Shown here one piece after another: positions 42,036 through 50,915 of a stretch of 64,000 nucleotides of DNA. The first letter of the stretch is position 1; each line of letters starts with the position of its first letter. The translations under genes and the position numbers were made by a program. Below the pieces are notes generated by a model that saw nothing but the letters and a program-made list of their open reading frames with translations, did not search any database and was not told the origin of the DNA. This DNA comes from Bacillus sp. AFS015802 (GTDB taxonomy: Bacteria > Bacillota > Bacilli > Bacillales > Bacillaceae_B): the NCBI RefSeq assembly GCF_002561455.1, contig NZ_NTUP01000066.1:473250-537249 (forward strand). The letters are read 5' to 3'.

Positions 42036-42184
42036 GGTATTTTAGCATCCAAACCGAGTTGTGTTTACAATTTGGCACGAGTTTTACCAAAAGTGCACAA
42101 CAGGTACTGAGATTTCCTGTTAATACACGTGTGGGTATGCAAAAAGTGCGCCTGGATAAAGCTAGGGTATCATTTAAATAAAAA

Positions 42185-42228
42185 GCGTGTGCCTGATACA
42201 ACTGTAAGCAATTGTACCAGGCACACGC
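42185..42228 (-). terminator. Terminator/GTGCCTG palindrome after the DUF2269-like gene
   Basis: GCGTGTGCCTG pairs with CAGGCACACGC in a 17-bp imperfect hairpin, followed on the minus strand by TTTTTATTT. It shares the GTGCCTG core with hairpins at 18727 and 57036. The region 42036-42184 shows no gene. Confidence 0.75.
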
Positions 42229-42231
42229 ATA

Positions 42232-42678
42232 TTATGCCCACATCTCCGGCTTCACGACCATAAACCACAGCATGGCCAAGAGGAGGATGAGGTATATCCA
42301 AACCGTCCGATGTAATTTTCCAACAAGCTTTTCCCTGTCAGCGTCACCCTCTCCAAATTTTCTCAATGTCGGCGAGAATGCCCTTGCAAGAAAAAAGAGA
42401 GAGCAGAACAGGATGACCAGGGTCATGATGATCCACGGTGTCGTCCATGTCCATGGACCGAGAAGAACGAGGAGGATGCCGGTTCCCACAAGTACATGCC
42501 CTGAATGCTTCGAAAGCTGGACGGTGAAGCGGAACGTGTCCAGGTACGAAGGAAGGATGGGATCGGGAGCGGTCCGTAACTTCTTCATCATCGGCAGCAG
42601 AATGAAGAAGGGCCCAATGGAGGCCACGACACTTAGTACATGAAGGTAGATCAATGTTCTGTATAGTAGATGCTCCAT
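42232..42678 (-). CDS. Small integral membrane protein, DUF2269-like
   Basis: A 148-residue protein with four membrane segments. The pattern (IYLHVLSVVASIGPFF; SGHVLVGTGILLVLLGPWTW; LVGKLHRTVWIYLILLLAML) fits DUF2269-like proteins common in Bacillus. The ATG at 42678 lies 10 bases after the stop of the ASCH gene and has only a weak ribosome site (AGAG), so translation may be coupled to the upstream gene. Function unknown. Family assignment is by pattern and is tentative. Confidence 0.65.
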   Translation of the reverse strand: MEHLLYRTLIYLHVLSVVASIGPFFILLPMMKKLRTAPDPILPSYLDTFRFTVQLSKHSGHVLVGTGILLVLLGPWTWTTPWIIMTLVILFCSLFFLARAFSPTLRKFGEGDADREKLVGKLHRTVWIYLILLLAMLWFMVVKPEMWA

Positions 42679-42688
42679 GTAAAGCGCT

Positions 42689-43027
42689 CTATTCTGTCAC
42701 TAAACTGAATTCGTGGACCCATACTTTCATGTCTGGATGCCAAGGCATTCCCGGATGATAGGAGAGGATGGTATTCTTATATTCCTCTACGTTTTGAAAG
42801 CCTTCCTGCTTGGCGTGATCATCCGTCAGTTCTCCGAGTGATTGAGAATAGACATTGTTCACTATGTAGTTCTTCCCTTGAAGCTCCATGATTTCCCCGA
42901 TATCAGCGTATCTTCCATTTCGGCGTGTCGCCGTTTTCGTACCCTGAAGCACTTTTTCAACGTCCTCCGCTTTGGTCACTAGACGCTCGACGCTGCATGT
43001 TTTGGGTTGCAGTTCATGATTTGTCAT
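42689..43027 (-). CDS. ASCH-domain protein
   Basis: A 112-residue protein with an ASCH-like beta-barrel pattern (RLVTKAEDVEKVLQGTKTATRRNGRYADIGEIMELQGKNYIVNNVYSQSLGELTDDHAKQEGF). ASCH domains bind RNA and are thought to act as RNA-linked regulators or nucleoside hydrolases. Start ATG follows AAGGGG with a nine-base gap. Its co-transcribed neighbour is a small membrane protein, with no evident connection. Confidence 0.75.
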   Translation of the reverse strand: MTNHELQPKTCSVERLVTKAEDVEKVLQGTKTATRRNGRYADIGEIMELQGKNYIVNNVYSQSLGELTDDHAKQEGFQNVEEYKNTILSYHPGMPWHPDMKVWVHEFSLVTE

Positions 43028-43192
43028 GTTAAAAAACCCCTTTCGACTTCTACTATAGCATAGTCACGGGTGGGGAAGAATGTTGATCGTATATTCCCTT
43101 CTTAACATTTGAATCATTTCCCCTGGCAGGGAAGGTCCCTGGGTGCTATGATTGGATGAAATATCCGATAAAGAAAGAAGGCGCAGGAAGTT

Positions 43193-44131
43193 TTGAAAAA
43201 ATGGCAAACGTATTTGATCCTTGTGTTCATCATGTTGATATGGGGCTTCAATGTGCCTGCATTGAAAACCCTGGTAAGTGTATTTACCCCTGTTACCATC
43301 ACTTCACTACGCATTTTTACGGCTGGTATTACGGTCTTTATAGTTCTTGGTTTTATGGGGAAGATCAGGAAGCCGACAGCTAAAGAGTTCCTGTTCATTA
43401 TTACAGGGGGGCTTTTGAATGTAGTCAGTCACCATTATTTTTTATCGGTCGGGTTAACGGGAACGTCGTCTACCAATGGGGGGCTGATCCTGGGAACGGG
43501 ACCTCTGTTAACGGCTTTAATGGCGACAATCATCCTCAGGAACCGGCCGACCGTGATTAAGGTCCTCGGGTTTCTTTCGGGGAGTGTCGGGGTGACAATC
43601 ATTGTCTTGTCGGGAGGGGAAGGAATCGGTGGACTGAAAATGGGGGATTTATTCATTTTCATCTCCATTTTTTCTCAAGCTTTGAGCTTCATCATCATAA
43701 GCCGTGCCGCCAAAACGCTGGATCCCCGTTTGCTGACGGGATATATGCTCGTATTCGGATCGGTCGTCCTGTTTGTCATCAGTCTGATCACAGAACCGGG
43801 GGGACTGAAGCAATTAGGGGAAGCATCACTGCAGATGTGGGTTCTGTTTTTTGCGTCGGCCATATTGGCGACCGCTGTGGGGCATATGATCTACAATCAT
43901 TCCATTGGAAAGATCGGCGCTGCGGAAACTTCGATCTTCCTGAATCTCAATACTTTTTTCTCACTTCTCGGAGCGGCGATCTTTCTTGGTGAAAACGTGA
44001 CGTTCTATCACTTGATCGGATTGGTGTTCATCGTGCTTGGCGTCATATGCGGTTCCGGCACCCTTGAAGAATATGTGATAAGAAGAAAACAGAAGCGCTT
44101 CCTGGAGGGGAAACAGAATCATCAGATGTAG
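43193..44131 (+). CDS. EamA/DMT-family transporter
   Basis: A 312-residue membrane protein with ten segments in two EamA repeats (first repeat about 5-140, second about 150-290). The opening FIMLIWGFNVPALKTLV and mid motif HHYFLSVGLTGTSSTNGGLILGTGPLLTALMA are characteristic. It probably exports metabolites such as amino acids. TTG at 43193 is the likely start, with GAAGG upstream; no better ATG. Single gene between the ASCH region and ferritin. Confidence 0.85.
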   Translation: MKKWQTYLILVFIMLIWGFNVPALKTLVSVFTPVTITSLRIFTAGITVFIVLGFMGKIRKPTAKEFLFIITGGLLNVVSHHYFLSVGLTGTSSTNGGLILGTGPLLTALMATIILRNRPTVIKVLGFLSGSVGVTIIVLSGGEGIGGLKMGDLFIFISIFSQALSFIIISRAAKTLDPRLLTGYMLVFGSVVLFVISLITEPGGLKQLGEASLQMWVLFFASAILATAVGHMIYNHSIGKIGAAETSIFLNLNTFFSLLGAAIFLGENVTFYHLIGLVFIVLGVICGSGTLEEYVIRRKQKRFLEGKQNHQM

Positions 44132-44212
44132 ATGGTTCTGTTTTTTTATCCATCATATTTTCACCTTTCCTTCAATAAAATAAAAGGTCAGTACATTTTG
44201 AGGAGGAAGGGT

Positions 44213-44734
44213 ATGCTAAATAGTCAAATCGAGAAGCTATTGAATAATTTAATTGGGATCGAGCATGTATCGACTACATTATATCTTGCCATGTCCGCCT
44301 ATATGGCGAATCAGAATTATACGGGGATGGCAAACTGGCTGAGACTTCAGTCAGAAGAAGAGCGCACGCATATGCTGAAGCTTATCGACTATGTGACGGA
44401 CAGGGGAGGAGTGGTGGATATTCAGCAGCTCCCTGCTCAGCCCAAGGTATATGGAACCCCGCTCGAAACCTTTCAAAAAGTGCTGGAGCATGAGCGTTTC
44501 GTGACCAATTCCTATCAGCAGGCATATAATTATGCCGCCCAAAACGATCAACAGACCGCCGTCATCATTCAGGAATTTCTAAGAGAACAGATCGATGAAG
44601 AAGCTCAGGCAATGACGATTGTGGACCGGTTAAAGATTGCAGGCGATAATCCAGCTGCTCTATTGGTACTGGATCAAGAGCTCGGGCAGCGTACGGCAGC
44701 ACCGGCAGCCGGGGCGGCACCTGCCGGAGGTTGA
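44213..44734 (+). CDS. Ferritin (FtnA-like)
   Basis: A 173-residue ferritin: four-helix bundle with ferroxidase-site ligands in IGIEHVS (Glu), RLQSEEERTHML (Glu and His) and LREQIDEEAQAM (Glu). It stores iron as oxidised mineral in a protein shell. The final 13 residues are Ala/Gly/Pro-rich, which is an unusual tail for the family. I chose ATG at 44213 with GAGGAGG upstream; the ATG at 44132 has no site. It belongs with the iron genes in this window but no Fur box was seen directly upstream. Confidence 0.9.
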   Translation: MLNSQIEKLLNNLIGIEHVSTTLYLAMSAYMANQNYTGMANWLRLQSEEERTHMLKLIDYVTDRGGVVDIQQLPAQPKVYGTPLETFQKVLEHERFVTNSYQQAYNYAAQNDQQTAVIIQEFLREQIDEEAQAMTIVDRLKIAGDNPAALLVLDQELGQRTAAPAAGAAPAGG

Positions 44735-44745
44735 TTTTATAATTG

Positions 44746-44784
44746 AAATCCTGCTTCCCTTTTACGGAAGGAGGATTTTTTTTT
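44746..44784 (+). terminator. Terminator after ferritin
   Basis: AAATCCTGCTTCC pairs with GGAAGGAGGATTT (one mismatch), followed by nine T. Confidence 0.85.
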
Positions 44785-44853
44785 GCACGAAAGGATACAG
44801 ATTCTTCATTGAGTCCATACTGAAGAAAACAGAACTCGATTTAGGATGATTAT

Positions 44854-45396
44854 ATGATATACATTTACAATGATTTCGGTGGCACTCATACAACATCGAT
44901 GGCTGCGGCTTTCCATTTGAAATTATTAACTAACGGGAACTTGACTAAACAAGACATCCTTTCTGTCCCTTATTTTAACAAGCTGACAAAAAAGGATACA
45001 GGTCATATTCTTTTTCATGGGATCGATGAAGATGATAACCCTGTATATACAATTGGGCGCAGGAATTCCAAATATGTCGTCCCTGCCCTGACTGATTTAA
45101 GTGACATCCTGCTTAAAAGATACGGACAAAGGGAGAAGATCATCATTTCCAACACTTCACCAACCGTCCCTCCCTTCATGACAGCAGGAGGTTTCTTCTC
45201 AAGGGAACTGGGCATCGACTGGATCGGTGTGCCCCTTCTGGTTAAAGGGGCACAGCAATGCCATGGCCTCATTCATCACCTTGTGAAAGAGACCAAACGA
45301 GTGGCAGCTACCTCCCAAGAACAGGTGATTGTGCTGGAAAATAAGGAATATCAATATAAAATTGGAAAAAAGGATATGTATTGGAAGGAAAAGTAG
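44854..45396 (+). CDS. DUF3189-type protein
   Basis: A 180-residue cytosolic protein resembling DUF3189 (MIYIYNDFGGTHTTSMAAAFHLK; then GGFFSRELGIDWIGVPLLVKGAQQCHGLIHHLV). These proteins are common in spore formers and their function is not established. ATG follows AGGATGATT. It stands between ferritin and a small gene on the same strand, both with their own terminator or ribosome site. A short inverted repeat (AGTAGTAT and ATACTACT, 45392-45416) covers the stop codon. Confidence 0.7.
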   Translation: MIYIYNDFGGTHTTSMAAAFHLKLLTNGNLTKQDILSVPYFNKLTKKDTGHILFHGIDEDDNPVYTIGRRNSKYVVPALTDLSDILLKRYGQREKIIISNTSPTVPPFMTAGGFFSRELGIDWIGVPLLVKGAQQCHGLIHHLVKETKRVAATSQEQVIVLENKEYQYKIGKKDMYWKEK

Positions 45397-45505
45397 TATA
45401 ATAATTAGATACTACTAGGTAAAAGGTCTGTATCCTGAACACCTTGCATCAACTGAATAGACCCGTACATAAAGGTCATACTACAAGAAAACGGAGGTGT
45501 CGACA

Positions 45506-45649
45506 TTGGAAGGTAAACCATTTCACTTTGATGGCAGTCACCATTTCGCAGCAGCAGAAGCGCAAGAGAACACTCCATTTGAACTAACAGACGAGATGAG
45601 AAAAAATATCGGGGGAAACCCTTTTGAAGTACCTGGTGAAGAAGAGTAA
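45506..45649 (+). CDS. Small acidic protein, 47 residues, unknown
   Basis: A 47-codon gene beginning with TTG at 45506, preceded by CGGAGGTG at good distance, and ended by a strong terminator 14 bases after the stop. The protein starts MEGKPFHFDGSHHFAAAE and ends GGNPFEVPGEEE: acidic, His-rich near the N terminus, with no membrane segment. I do not recognise the family. Small acidic proteins of this kind in Bacillaceae are often spore-associated; I cannot claim that here. Confidence 0.65.
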   Translation: MEGKPFHFDGSHHFAAAEAQENTPFELTDEMRKNIGGNPFEVPGEEE

Positions 45650-45663
45650 GAGTTTTCACCCAT

Positions 45664-45692
45664 TGCCGCCATTAACAGGCGGCATTTTTTTA
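45664..45692 (+). terminator. Terminator after the 47-codon gene
   Basis: TGCCGCC and GGCGGCA form a 7-bp stem with a 7-base loop, followed by seven T. Confidence 0.85.
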
Positions 45693-45771
45693 TCCATTCA
45701 ATGGGGATAATTATATCCTTATCTTCACAAAATACGATTGTGTATATAACGAAGCAAAGGATGGATGAAGA

Positions 45772-46407
45772 ATGGCACAGGTATTATATATAACGGCACA
45801 TCCCCATGATGAGACGCAGTCATACAGCATGGCGGTTGCGAAGGCATTCATGGATACGTATAAGGAAGTAAATCCGGGGGATGAGGTAGTTCACCTCGAT
45901 TTGTACCGGGAGCATATACCCCATATTGATGCGGATGTCTTCAGTGGCTGGGGGAAGCTTCAATCGGGTAAAGGCTTTGAGGAGCTTTCACAGGAAGAAC
46001 AGAAGAAAGTGAATCGCCTCAATGAATTATCAGATCAGTTCATCGGGGCAGATAAATATGTTTTTGTTACCCCTTTCTGGAACTTCTCATTCCCACCGGT
46101 GATGAAAGCATATATCGATTCCGTTGCCGTGGCAGGTAAATCCTTCAAGTATACAGAGCAAGGACCGGTTGGATTACTGACCGACAAGAAAGCGATGCAT
46201 ATCCAGGCGCGTGGCGGTATTTATTCCGAGGGACCGGCTGCGGGTATGGAGATGGGTCATCGTTATTTAAGTATTATCATGCAGTTTTTTGGAGTGCCTT
46301 CTTTTGAGGGGCTATTTGTAGAAGGGCATGCGGCCATGCCTGATAAAGCTGAGGAAATCAAGGCGAATGCCATCGCAAGGGCGAAGGATGCAGCACATAC
46401 ATTTTAA
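45772..46407 (+). CDS. azoR: FMN-dependent NADH-azoreductase
   Basis: A 211-residue flavodoxin-fold NADH:quinone/azo reductase. N-terminal FMN phosphate loop [20 protein letters not shown], middle motif [36 protein letters not shown] and ARGGIYS are family hallmarks. It reduces quinones and azo dyes in the cytosol and is linked to oxidative stress tolerance. ATG follows AAAGGATG. Single gene between terminators. Confidence 0.93.
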   Translation: MAQVLYITAHPHDETQSYSMAVAKAFMDTYKEVNPGDEVVHLDLYREHIPHIDADVFSGWGKLQSGKGFEELSQEEQKKVNRLNELSDQFIGADKYVFVTPFWNFSFPPVMKAYIDSVAVAGKSFKYTEQGPVGLLTDKKAMHIQARGGIYSEGPAAGMEMGHRYLSIIMQFFGVPSFEGLFVEGHAAMPDKAEEIKANAIARAKDAAHTF

Positions 46408-46419
46408 GATCAGAAAAAA

Positions 46420-46455
46420 GGAAAGGGCCTGAGCGATATTGTTCAGGCTCTTTCC
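46420..46455. terminator. Bidirectional terminator between azoR and yxiO
   Basis: GGAAAGGGCCTGA and TCAGGCTCTTTCC form a 13-bp stem with one G-T pair. T-runs follow on the minus strand (TTTTTT) and weakly on the plus strand. Confidence 0.8.
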
Positions 46456-46460
46456 TATTA

Positions 46461-47735
46461 TTAGAAAATCGCAGGCTTCTCAATGTCATTTCCTTTTGGC
46501 TCAGGAACGAAGGCAAGGATCACAATACCAATGATAAAGAGAATGACAAGACTGAAGACGCCACTGTTGGATTCCCCTGTCACTTGAGCTGTGACCGCAA
46601 CGAGTAGAGGACCCAGGATCGACGCGAATTTACCAAAGATGTTATAGAAGCCGAAGAATTCGTTCGCATTTTTCTTAGGGATCAGTTTGGCGAAGTACGC
46701 CCTGCTCAGTGCCTGGATGCCCCCCTGGGACGAAGCGACAAGCATGGCGAGAATCCAGAAGTCCATGGTCGTTTCCAGGAAGTAGGCGTAAATGCAAACG
46801 ATGATATACACGATGATTCCCACATAAAGCATCTTTTTCCCGGTGAATCTTTCAGCGAGTCTTCCATATAGTATTGCGAATGGTCCGGCCACCACCTGGG
46901 TCACAAATAGAATGATCAAGAGGTTGGTGGAGGTGATCCCGAGATCCGATCCATATGCCGTCGACATGGTAATGATGGTACCGACACCATCAATATAAAA
47001 GAAGTAAGCAAGCAGAAATAAAAAGAGTGCCCGGTATTTCCTGATTTCTTTCACCGTTTTGCCGAGGCGTTTGAAGCTATTCGCCACAGGGCTTTTTTCT
47101 CGTTGGATGAAGTAGCGCTGATGGACATTTTTTAACAGTGGGATGGAGAATAGTCCCCACCATAATGCGGTGATCACAAAGGCAATCTTACTGGCGACGG
47201 TGACTGAAAAGGGCAGGGTCCCATTCTGGGATAAGATGATGATGGCGATGCTTAAGATGAACGGGATCGTACTGCCGATATACCCGAATCCAAATCCCCT
47301 CGATGATACACGGTTCATCCGTTCTTCTGTCGTAACATCGGTCAAGAAAGCATCATAAAAGACGTTCGAACCGGCTGAACCGACGGCTGCCACTGTATAA
47401 AAGATTAATAAAAGAAGCCACTGGTCACTTGGAACAAAAGCGAGGAGGGCCGTGAATGTCACCCCTAATGCAAAGAAGAAGGAAAAGAACTTCTTCTTGT
47501 AGCCTTCATAATCTGCTATGGTCCCAAGTATCGGACCGATCATGGCGAGGATGAAGGTCGCAATTGCGATGGTGTACCCCAGGTATGCTGTCGAATCAGC
47601 GGCACCGATACCTGCATTGGTGGCGGCCGCTTTATAGAAAAGCGGAAAGACCGCGGTAGAAATGATAATGGAATAGGCTGAGTTTGCCCAGTCATAAAAG
47701 ATCCAGCTGCTTTCTTCTTTCGAAAAACGTTTCAT
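46461..47735 (-). CDS. yxiO: MFS transporter of the UMF1 type, YxiO-like
   Basis: A 424-residue protein with about 12 membrane segments. It begins MKRFSKEESSWIFYDWANSAYSIIIST, the recognisable opening of UMF1/YxiO proteins, and has the motif GPILGTIADYEGYKKKFFSFF. Proposed to export small molecules; substrate unknown. ATG at 47735 with AGGGGG upstream is preferred over 47804, which adds residues before the conserved opening and overlaps the phosphatase gene. It is the second gene of a pair with the phosphatase-superfamily gene. Confidence 0.85.
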   Translation of the reverse strand: MKRFSKEESSWIFYDWANSAYSIIISTAVFPLFYKAAATNAGIGAADSTAYLGYTIAIATFILAMIGPILGTIADYEGYKKKFFSFFFALGVTFTALLAFVPSDQWLLLLIFYTVAAVGSAGSNVFYDAFLTDVTTEERMNRVSSRGFGFGYIGSTIPFILSIAIIILSQNGTLPFSVTVASKIAFVITALWWGLFSIPLLKNVHQRYFIQREKSPVANSFKRLGKTVKEIRKYRALFLFLLAYFFYIDGVGTIITMSTAYGSDLGITSTNLLIILFVTQVVAGPFAILYGRLAERFTGKKMLYVGIIVYIIVCIYAYFLETTMDFWILAMLVASSQGGIQALSRAYFAKLIPKKNANEFFGFYNIFGKFASILGPLLVAVTAQVTGESNSGVFSLVILFIIGIVILAFVPEPKGNDIEKPAIF

Positions 47736-47766
47736 GTTTTTTCCCCCTAAGGAAACAAAGTCTTCT

Positions 47767-49062
47767 TTAGATATCCAGTATCTCTTCGATCGGTTTCCCA
47801 TCACTATTTTCTAAGCTAACGCCGAGCAATCTTGCAAAGGTTGGTCCTTCATCGGTGAGGCACATAGAAGGAATCTCCTGGTTTGAGCGTATCCCTTTTC
47901 CTAAAGCCATGAAAATCGTGGAGTAGTTCTCCTTTTCGGGAGAATAGCCGTGAGAGCCGTACGTATAACGCTTCTCTTTCACATCCTCCGGGGTAATCGA
48001 ATGAATGAAGGGCCCATCCAGCGTATCTTTAAAATAAAAACCGGTCCGTGCCTCGAGCATAAATGCACACTGCTCATCGGCCCCTTTCATTGCAGCCTCT
48101 TCACCGGTTAGAATGGATTCGATTCCATTTAAAGGGTCAGCTTGCAGCTCTGACAATAGTGATTTCACTTCCCGGGTCGTTCCCGGATCCTTTGTGTACA
48201 CATAAGCCGATCCATCACATCCTTTGCAGTAAGCCTTCCAATCAGTCACCTTCCCGCGGCGGGTTATGGTGATCAGCCCCCTTTCCCTTAAAAGGACGTT
48301 TAGTTGAACGGCCTTTGATTCATCGAGGGCACTATGATCCCCGAGGGCGACAATGGTCGATTGATCATACATACCGTTCTCCTTTAGGGCTTCTATGATC
48401 CTTCCCAATCTGTCATCATGTCGGCGGAGGGCCGCATGTGCTTCCTCAGAAGAAAAGCCGTGGTAATGCCGCTGGGTGTCGAGGTCTGTAAAATGGACAA
48501 GCAATAAGCCGGGTTTCCTTTTTATGGTTTCGACCGTTGATTGGAGGACGAAATCATCCAGCTCAGGCTGATTCAAGCCGTTGCGACTATGACCAAAGAG
48601 CCGGTTCATCTGCAGTTGATAGAGGGGACTGCCGTTCAACAGGGACACAAGGATTTGATTTTGCCAAGGTCGATTGGCGAATATTTCGGGCATATTATAA
48701 TCAATATCCGCTTTCGCTGTCACCGGCCAAAGCAGAGCGGCCGTGGTCATTCCAGCTTTTTTTGCTTCATCATACAGGGTGGTTCCCTTGATGGACTTCC
48801 GGTACCAGTGCCAATCCGGGGAATCCCTGCCCGGTTGAAGGAGCGTATTATTGACAACACCGTGGCGGTTGGGGTATTTGCCGGTGACGATCGTTGCATG
48901 ACAGGGATAGGTGACGGAAGGGTAGATCGTTTTGACCCTTCGGCAGAAGGATCCATGTGCAAGCAGTTCCTGGAAGTGGGGGAGGTCTTTCAGAATGGGA
49001 AAATCCAAAGCAGATAAACAGTCGAATGAGATGATGATCAGGTGATCGGTCAAACGTTTCAT
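47767..49062 (-). CDS. Alkaline-phosphatase-superfamily enzyme (nucleotide pyrophosphatase/phosphodiesterase-like)
   Basis: A 431-residue cytosolic enzyme of the ENPP/phosphodiesterase type. Metal-site motifs: SFDCLSALDFP (Asp), IYPSVTYPCHATIVTGKYPNRHGVVNN (Thr/Ser nucleophile and His), LVHFTDLDTQRHYHG (Asp and His) and ALGDHSALDESK (Asp/His). The family cleaves phosphodiester or pyrophosphate bonds; substrate not known. No signal peptide. ATG follows AGGAC. The MFS gene starts 31 bases beyond its stop. Confidence 0.88.
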   Translation of the reverse strand: MKRLTDHLIIISFDCLSALDFPILKDLPHFQELLAHGSFCRRVKTIYPSVTYPCHATIVTGKYPNRHGVVNNTLLQPGRDSPDWHWYRKSIKGTTLYDEAKKAGMTTAALLWPVTAKADIDYNMPEIFANRPWQNQILVSLLNGSPLYQLQMNRLFGHSRNGLNQPELDDFVLQSTVETIKRKPGLLLVHFTDLDTQRHYHGFSSEEAHAALRRHDDRLGRIIEALKENGMYDQSTIVALGDHSALDESKAVQLNVLLRERGLITITRRGKVTDWKAYCKGCDGSAYVYTKDPGTTREVKSLLSELQADPLNGIESILTGEEAAMKGADEQCAFMLEARTGFYFKDTLDGPFIHSITPEDVKEKRYTYGSHGYSPEKENYSTIFMALGKGIRSNQEIPSMCLTDEGPTFARLLGVSLENSDGKPIEEILDI

Positions 49063-49189
49063 AAGGTCCTCCAGTTTCCGATGCAGGATTGTACTATATA
49101 CCTATTAATATAGCAGAACATTCAGAATAAAAACATGAAATTTAGATGATGAGGAAGTTAAGGGGATGTAAAAAGGGGGGGATATGTCT

Positions 49190-49225
49190 TGAAAAAGACA
49201 GGGAAGGGAGAAGCCGTCCCTGTCA
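49190..49225 (-). terminator. Terminator after bactofilin gene
   Basis: GACAGGGA pairs with TCCCTGTC (49197-49224), followed on the minus strand by TTTTTC. No gene was seen elsewhere in 49063-49233. Confidence 0.6.
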
Positions 49226-49233
49226 CCAGGATA

Positions 49234-50025
49234 TTAGATTTTTACCTTTTTTAATATCGTGCTGTCCTTGTGTACATCAAGGGTGCCGGAGTATTCTACC
49301 GTATCGATCACGCAATGTTCACGGATCACGACGTTTTTACCCCGCACGAGTTTCGCTTTCGTGTTTTCCAGATAGACTTCATCGCCCTCGATTAGATCGG
49401 AAAACAAATAATCTTCTTTTTGCAGAAGGAAATTGACCACTTGCTTGATCAGTCCGTTCGAGCTGTGGTGTGTAACCGAGATCTTCTCGCCACCGATTTC
49501 TTTAATGGAAGATTCATGATTGATTTCGATGTGGACTTTGTCGGCATTGAGCAATCCATCGATATGGACGGAGCCCGAAGAAGAGAAGGTTTCGACTTCA
49601 CAGTCCTGATCAACCCGCAGGGAACCGCTCGCTTTGATCGATCCGCCCTGGATCTTTCCGCCTATTTTGCATGAACCGCTTATCTTGAATTTCTCAACGA
49701 TAAGGTCCCTGGTCACTTTACTCGATCCACTTATGTTCATTTCGGACGCCATGACGGAGCCATCGTACTTAGAGCTGCCGCTCGTCGTGATTGTTTCTGC
49801 CTTTGTATCGCCTTCGATGGTGGAGGAACCGCTTGTTTTAATGAGGCCGGATTTCACATTGCCTGCAACGGTGCCGGATCCGGAGATTTTCATCTCCCGG
49901 CAGTCAACGTCACCTGCGATCTTTCCGCTTCCACTGATCTTCACTTCATCAAACAGTCCTCCGCCGGATGTCCCTGATCCGCTGATCTTCAAATCATGAA
50001 GCTTATTCTTTTCCACTGTATTCAT
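49234..50025 (-). CDS. Bactofilin-like polymer-forming protein, YhbE/YhbF type
   Basis: A 263-residue beta-helical protein. From about residue 12 it is built of repeated ISGSG/SGSS turns (KISGSGTSGGGLFDEV, KISGSGKIAGDVDCREM, KTSGSSTIEGDTKAE and so on), the rhythm of bactofilins, which polymerise without nucleotide. In Bacillus subtilis two such genes follow yhbD; here there is one. I chose ATG at 50025 with GGAGGAAAACAGG upstream; a longer frame to 50178 runs into yhbD and has no site. Directly downstream of the yhbD-like regulator gene, in the same operon. Confidence 0.88.
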   Translation of the reverse strand: MNTVEKNKLHDLKISGSGTSGGGLFDEVKISGSGKIAGDVDCREMKISGSGTVAGNVKSGLIKTSGSSTIEGDTKAETITTSGSSKYDGSVMASEMNISGSSKVTRDLIVEKFKISGSCKIGGKIQGGSIKASGSLRVDQDCEVETFSSSGSVHIDGLLNADKVHIEINHESSIKEIGGEKISVTHHSSNGLIKQVVNFLLQKEDYLFSDLIEGDEVYLENTKAKLVRGKNVVIREHCVIDTVEYSGTLDVHKDSTILKKVKI

Positions 50026-50051
50026 CCTGTTTTCCTCCAAATTAAGGGACA

Positions 50052-50687
50052 TCAAATCCCTTTCGTATTTGTTAACGTGATTTTCAATTCTTCCGTCATC
50101 TGTTGTAAATCGAATCTCAATACGACTTGAGCCATATGGTCCACTACAAAGTCCGAGGGGAGGGGCAGGAGCATCCACATATACGCCTCTCCTTTACGGA
50201 TACCTATGAGTTCAAGGGAAGATTCCTGCAGTGGTGTGAACTTCTCATGAAGAAAAAGAAATAGGGTTTGCCTTGCTTCCTCAGGTACCTCAAGCCTCTG
50301 TGCCTTCTCGATGATCAGCATATTCAAGATATCCTGGAATTCGAATGCGTCTTTAACCGCCAATAGCGGGGAGCAGAGGGCCATCGTTTGTTCTGAAAGG
50401 ATGCTGAGTGAGCGTAATTCTTCCTTACTGATCTCCATCCTGGCGGGATTGGGTGAAAAGAAGTCCGAAAGCTCATCCAGGGAATAGCCGTCTTTCATCT
50501 CTTTGATCGTATCGATGCGGGAAAGCATCTTTTCCCTGGGGAAGAATGTTTCCTGCCCGGTGTAGCTCGATTTCTTGATGAACCAGCTTTCAGGTATGAT
50601 ATTCTTCCGTTTCCACCGGTAAAGCTGACCATAGGATATCCCCGTCAGCTCCAATACTTCCTTCTTGGAAATAAGATCGGTTTCCAT
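50052..50687 (-). CDS. yhbD: YhbD-like DUF4004 protein with MerR-type HTH
   Basis: A 211-residue protein. The N terminus has a MerR-like winged helix (LISKKEVLELTGISYGQLYRWKRKNIIPESWFI), and the rest is the DUF4004 region of YhbD. It most likely controls its own operon with the bactofilin gene. ATG at 50687 follows AGGTGATTCC; the gene is closely followed (26 bases) by the bactofilin gene. Two copies of a 15-base repeat and an inverted repeat lie upstream and are the likely operator. Confidence 0.82.
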   Translation of the reverse strand: METDLISKKEVLELTGISYGQLYRWKRKNIIPESWFIKKSSYTGQETFFPREKMLSRIDTIKEMKDGYSLDELSDFFSPNPARMEISKEELRSLSILSEQTMALCSPLLAVKDAFEFQDILNMLIIEKAQRLEVPEEARQTLFLFLHEKFTPLQESSLELIGIRKGEAYMWMLLPLPSDFVVDHMAQVVLRFDLQQMTEELKITLTNTKGI

Positions 50688-50706
50688 AGAGGAATCACCT
50701 CTTTTC

Positions 50707-50763
50707 GTAACAAAACATTGTTACGTTACTTTATAAACAGTCTAACAGAACAATGTTACGTTA
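50707..50763. promoter_or_regulatory. Candidate operator upstream of yhbD
   Basis: The inverted repeat GTAACAA-AACA-TTGTTAC (50707-50724) and two direct copies of a 15-mer, AACATTGTTACGTTA (50714-50728) and AACAATGTTACGTTA (50749-50763), one mismatch. Placed just before yhbD, whose product has a MerR-type HTH, so it may be an autoregulatory site. Confidence 0.5.
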
Positions 50764-50832
50764 GTAAAGAAAAATGTAAAAAAAATGAAGAACCCTTTTT
50801 TCATCCACTACCTGCCAAACTGTCCAATTAAT

Positions 50833-50857
50833 GTTTAATCCAACCCATCAAGGGTAC
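50833..50857 (+). promoter_or_regulatory. SigB-type promoter of catalase gene
   Basis: GTTTAA (50833-50838), 13-base spacer, GGGTAC (50852-50857). This is close to the SigB consensus GTTTAA-N13/15-GGGTAT. Catalase katE of Bacillus subtilis is a SigB target. Confidence 0.75.
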
Positions 50858-50915
50858 TAAGGAAACAGAATGTTTTACATAGTAAACATTAATAACCGTA
50901 GAGAGGGATGAAAGA

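Noticed and set aside
49140..49255. 21-codon plus-strand frame after GGGGGGG
   Set aside because: It overlaps the bactofilin terminator and ends in its coding region; product has no support.
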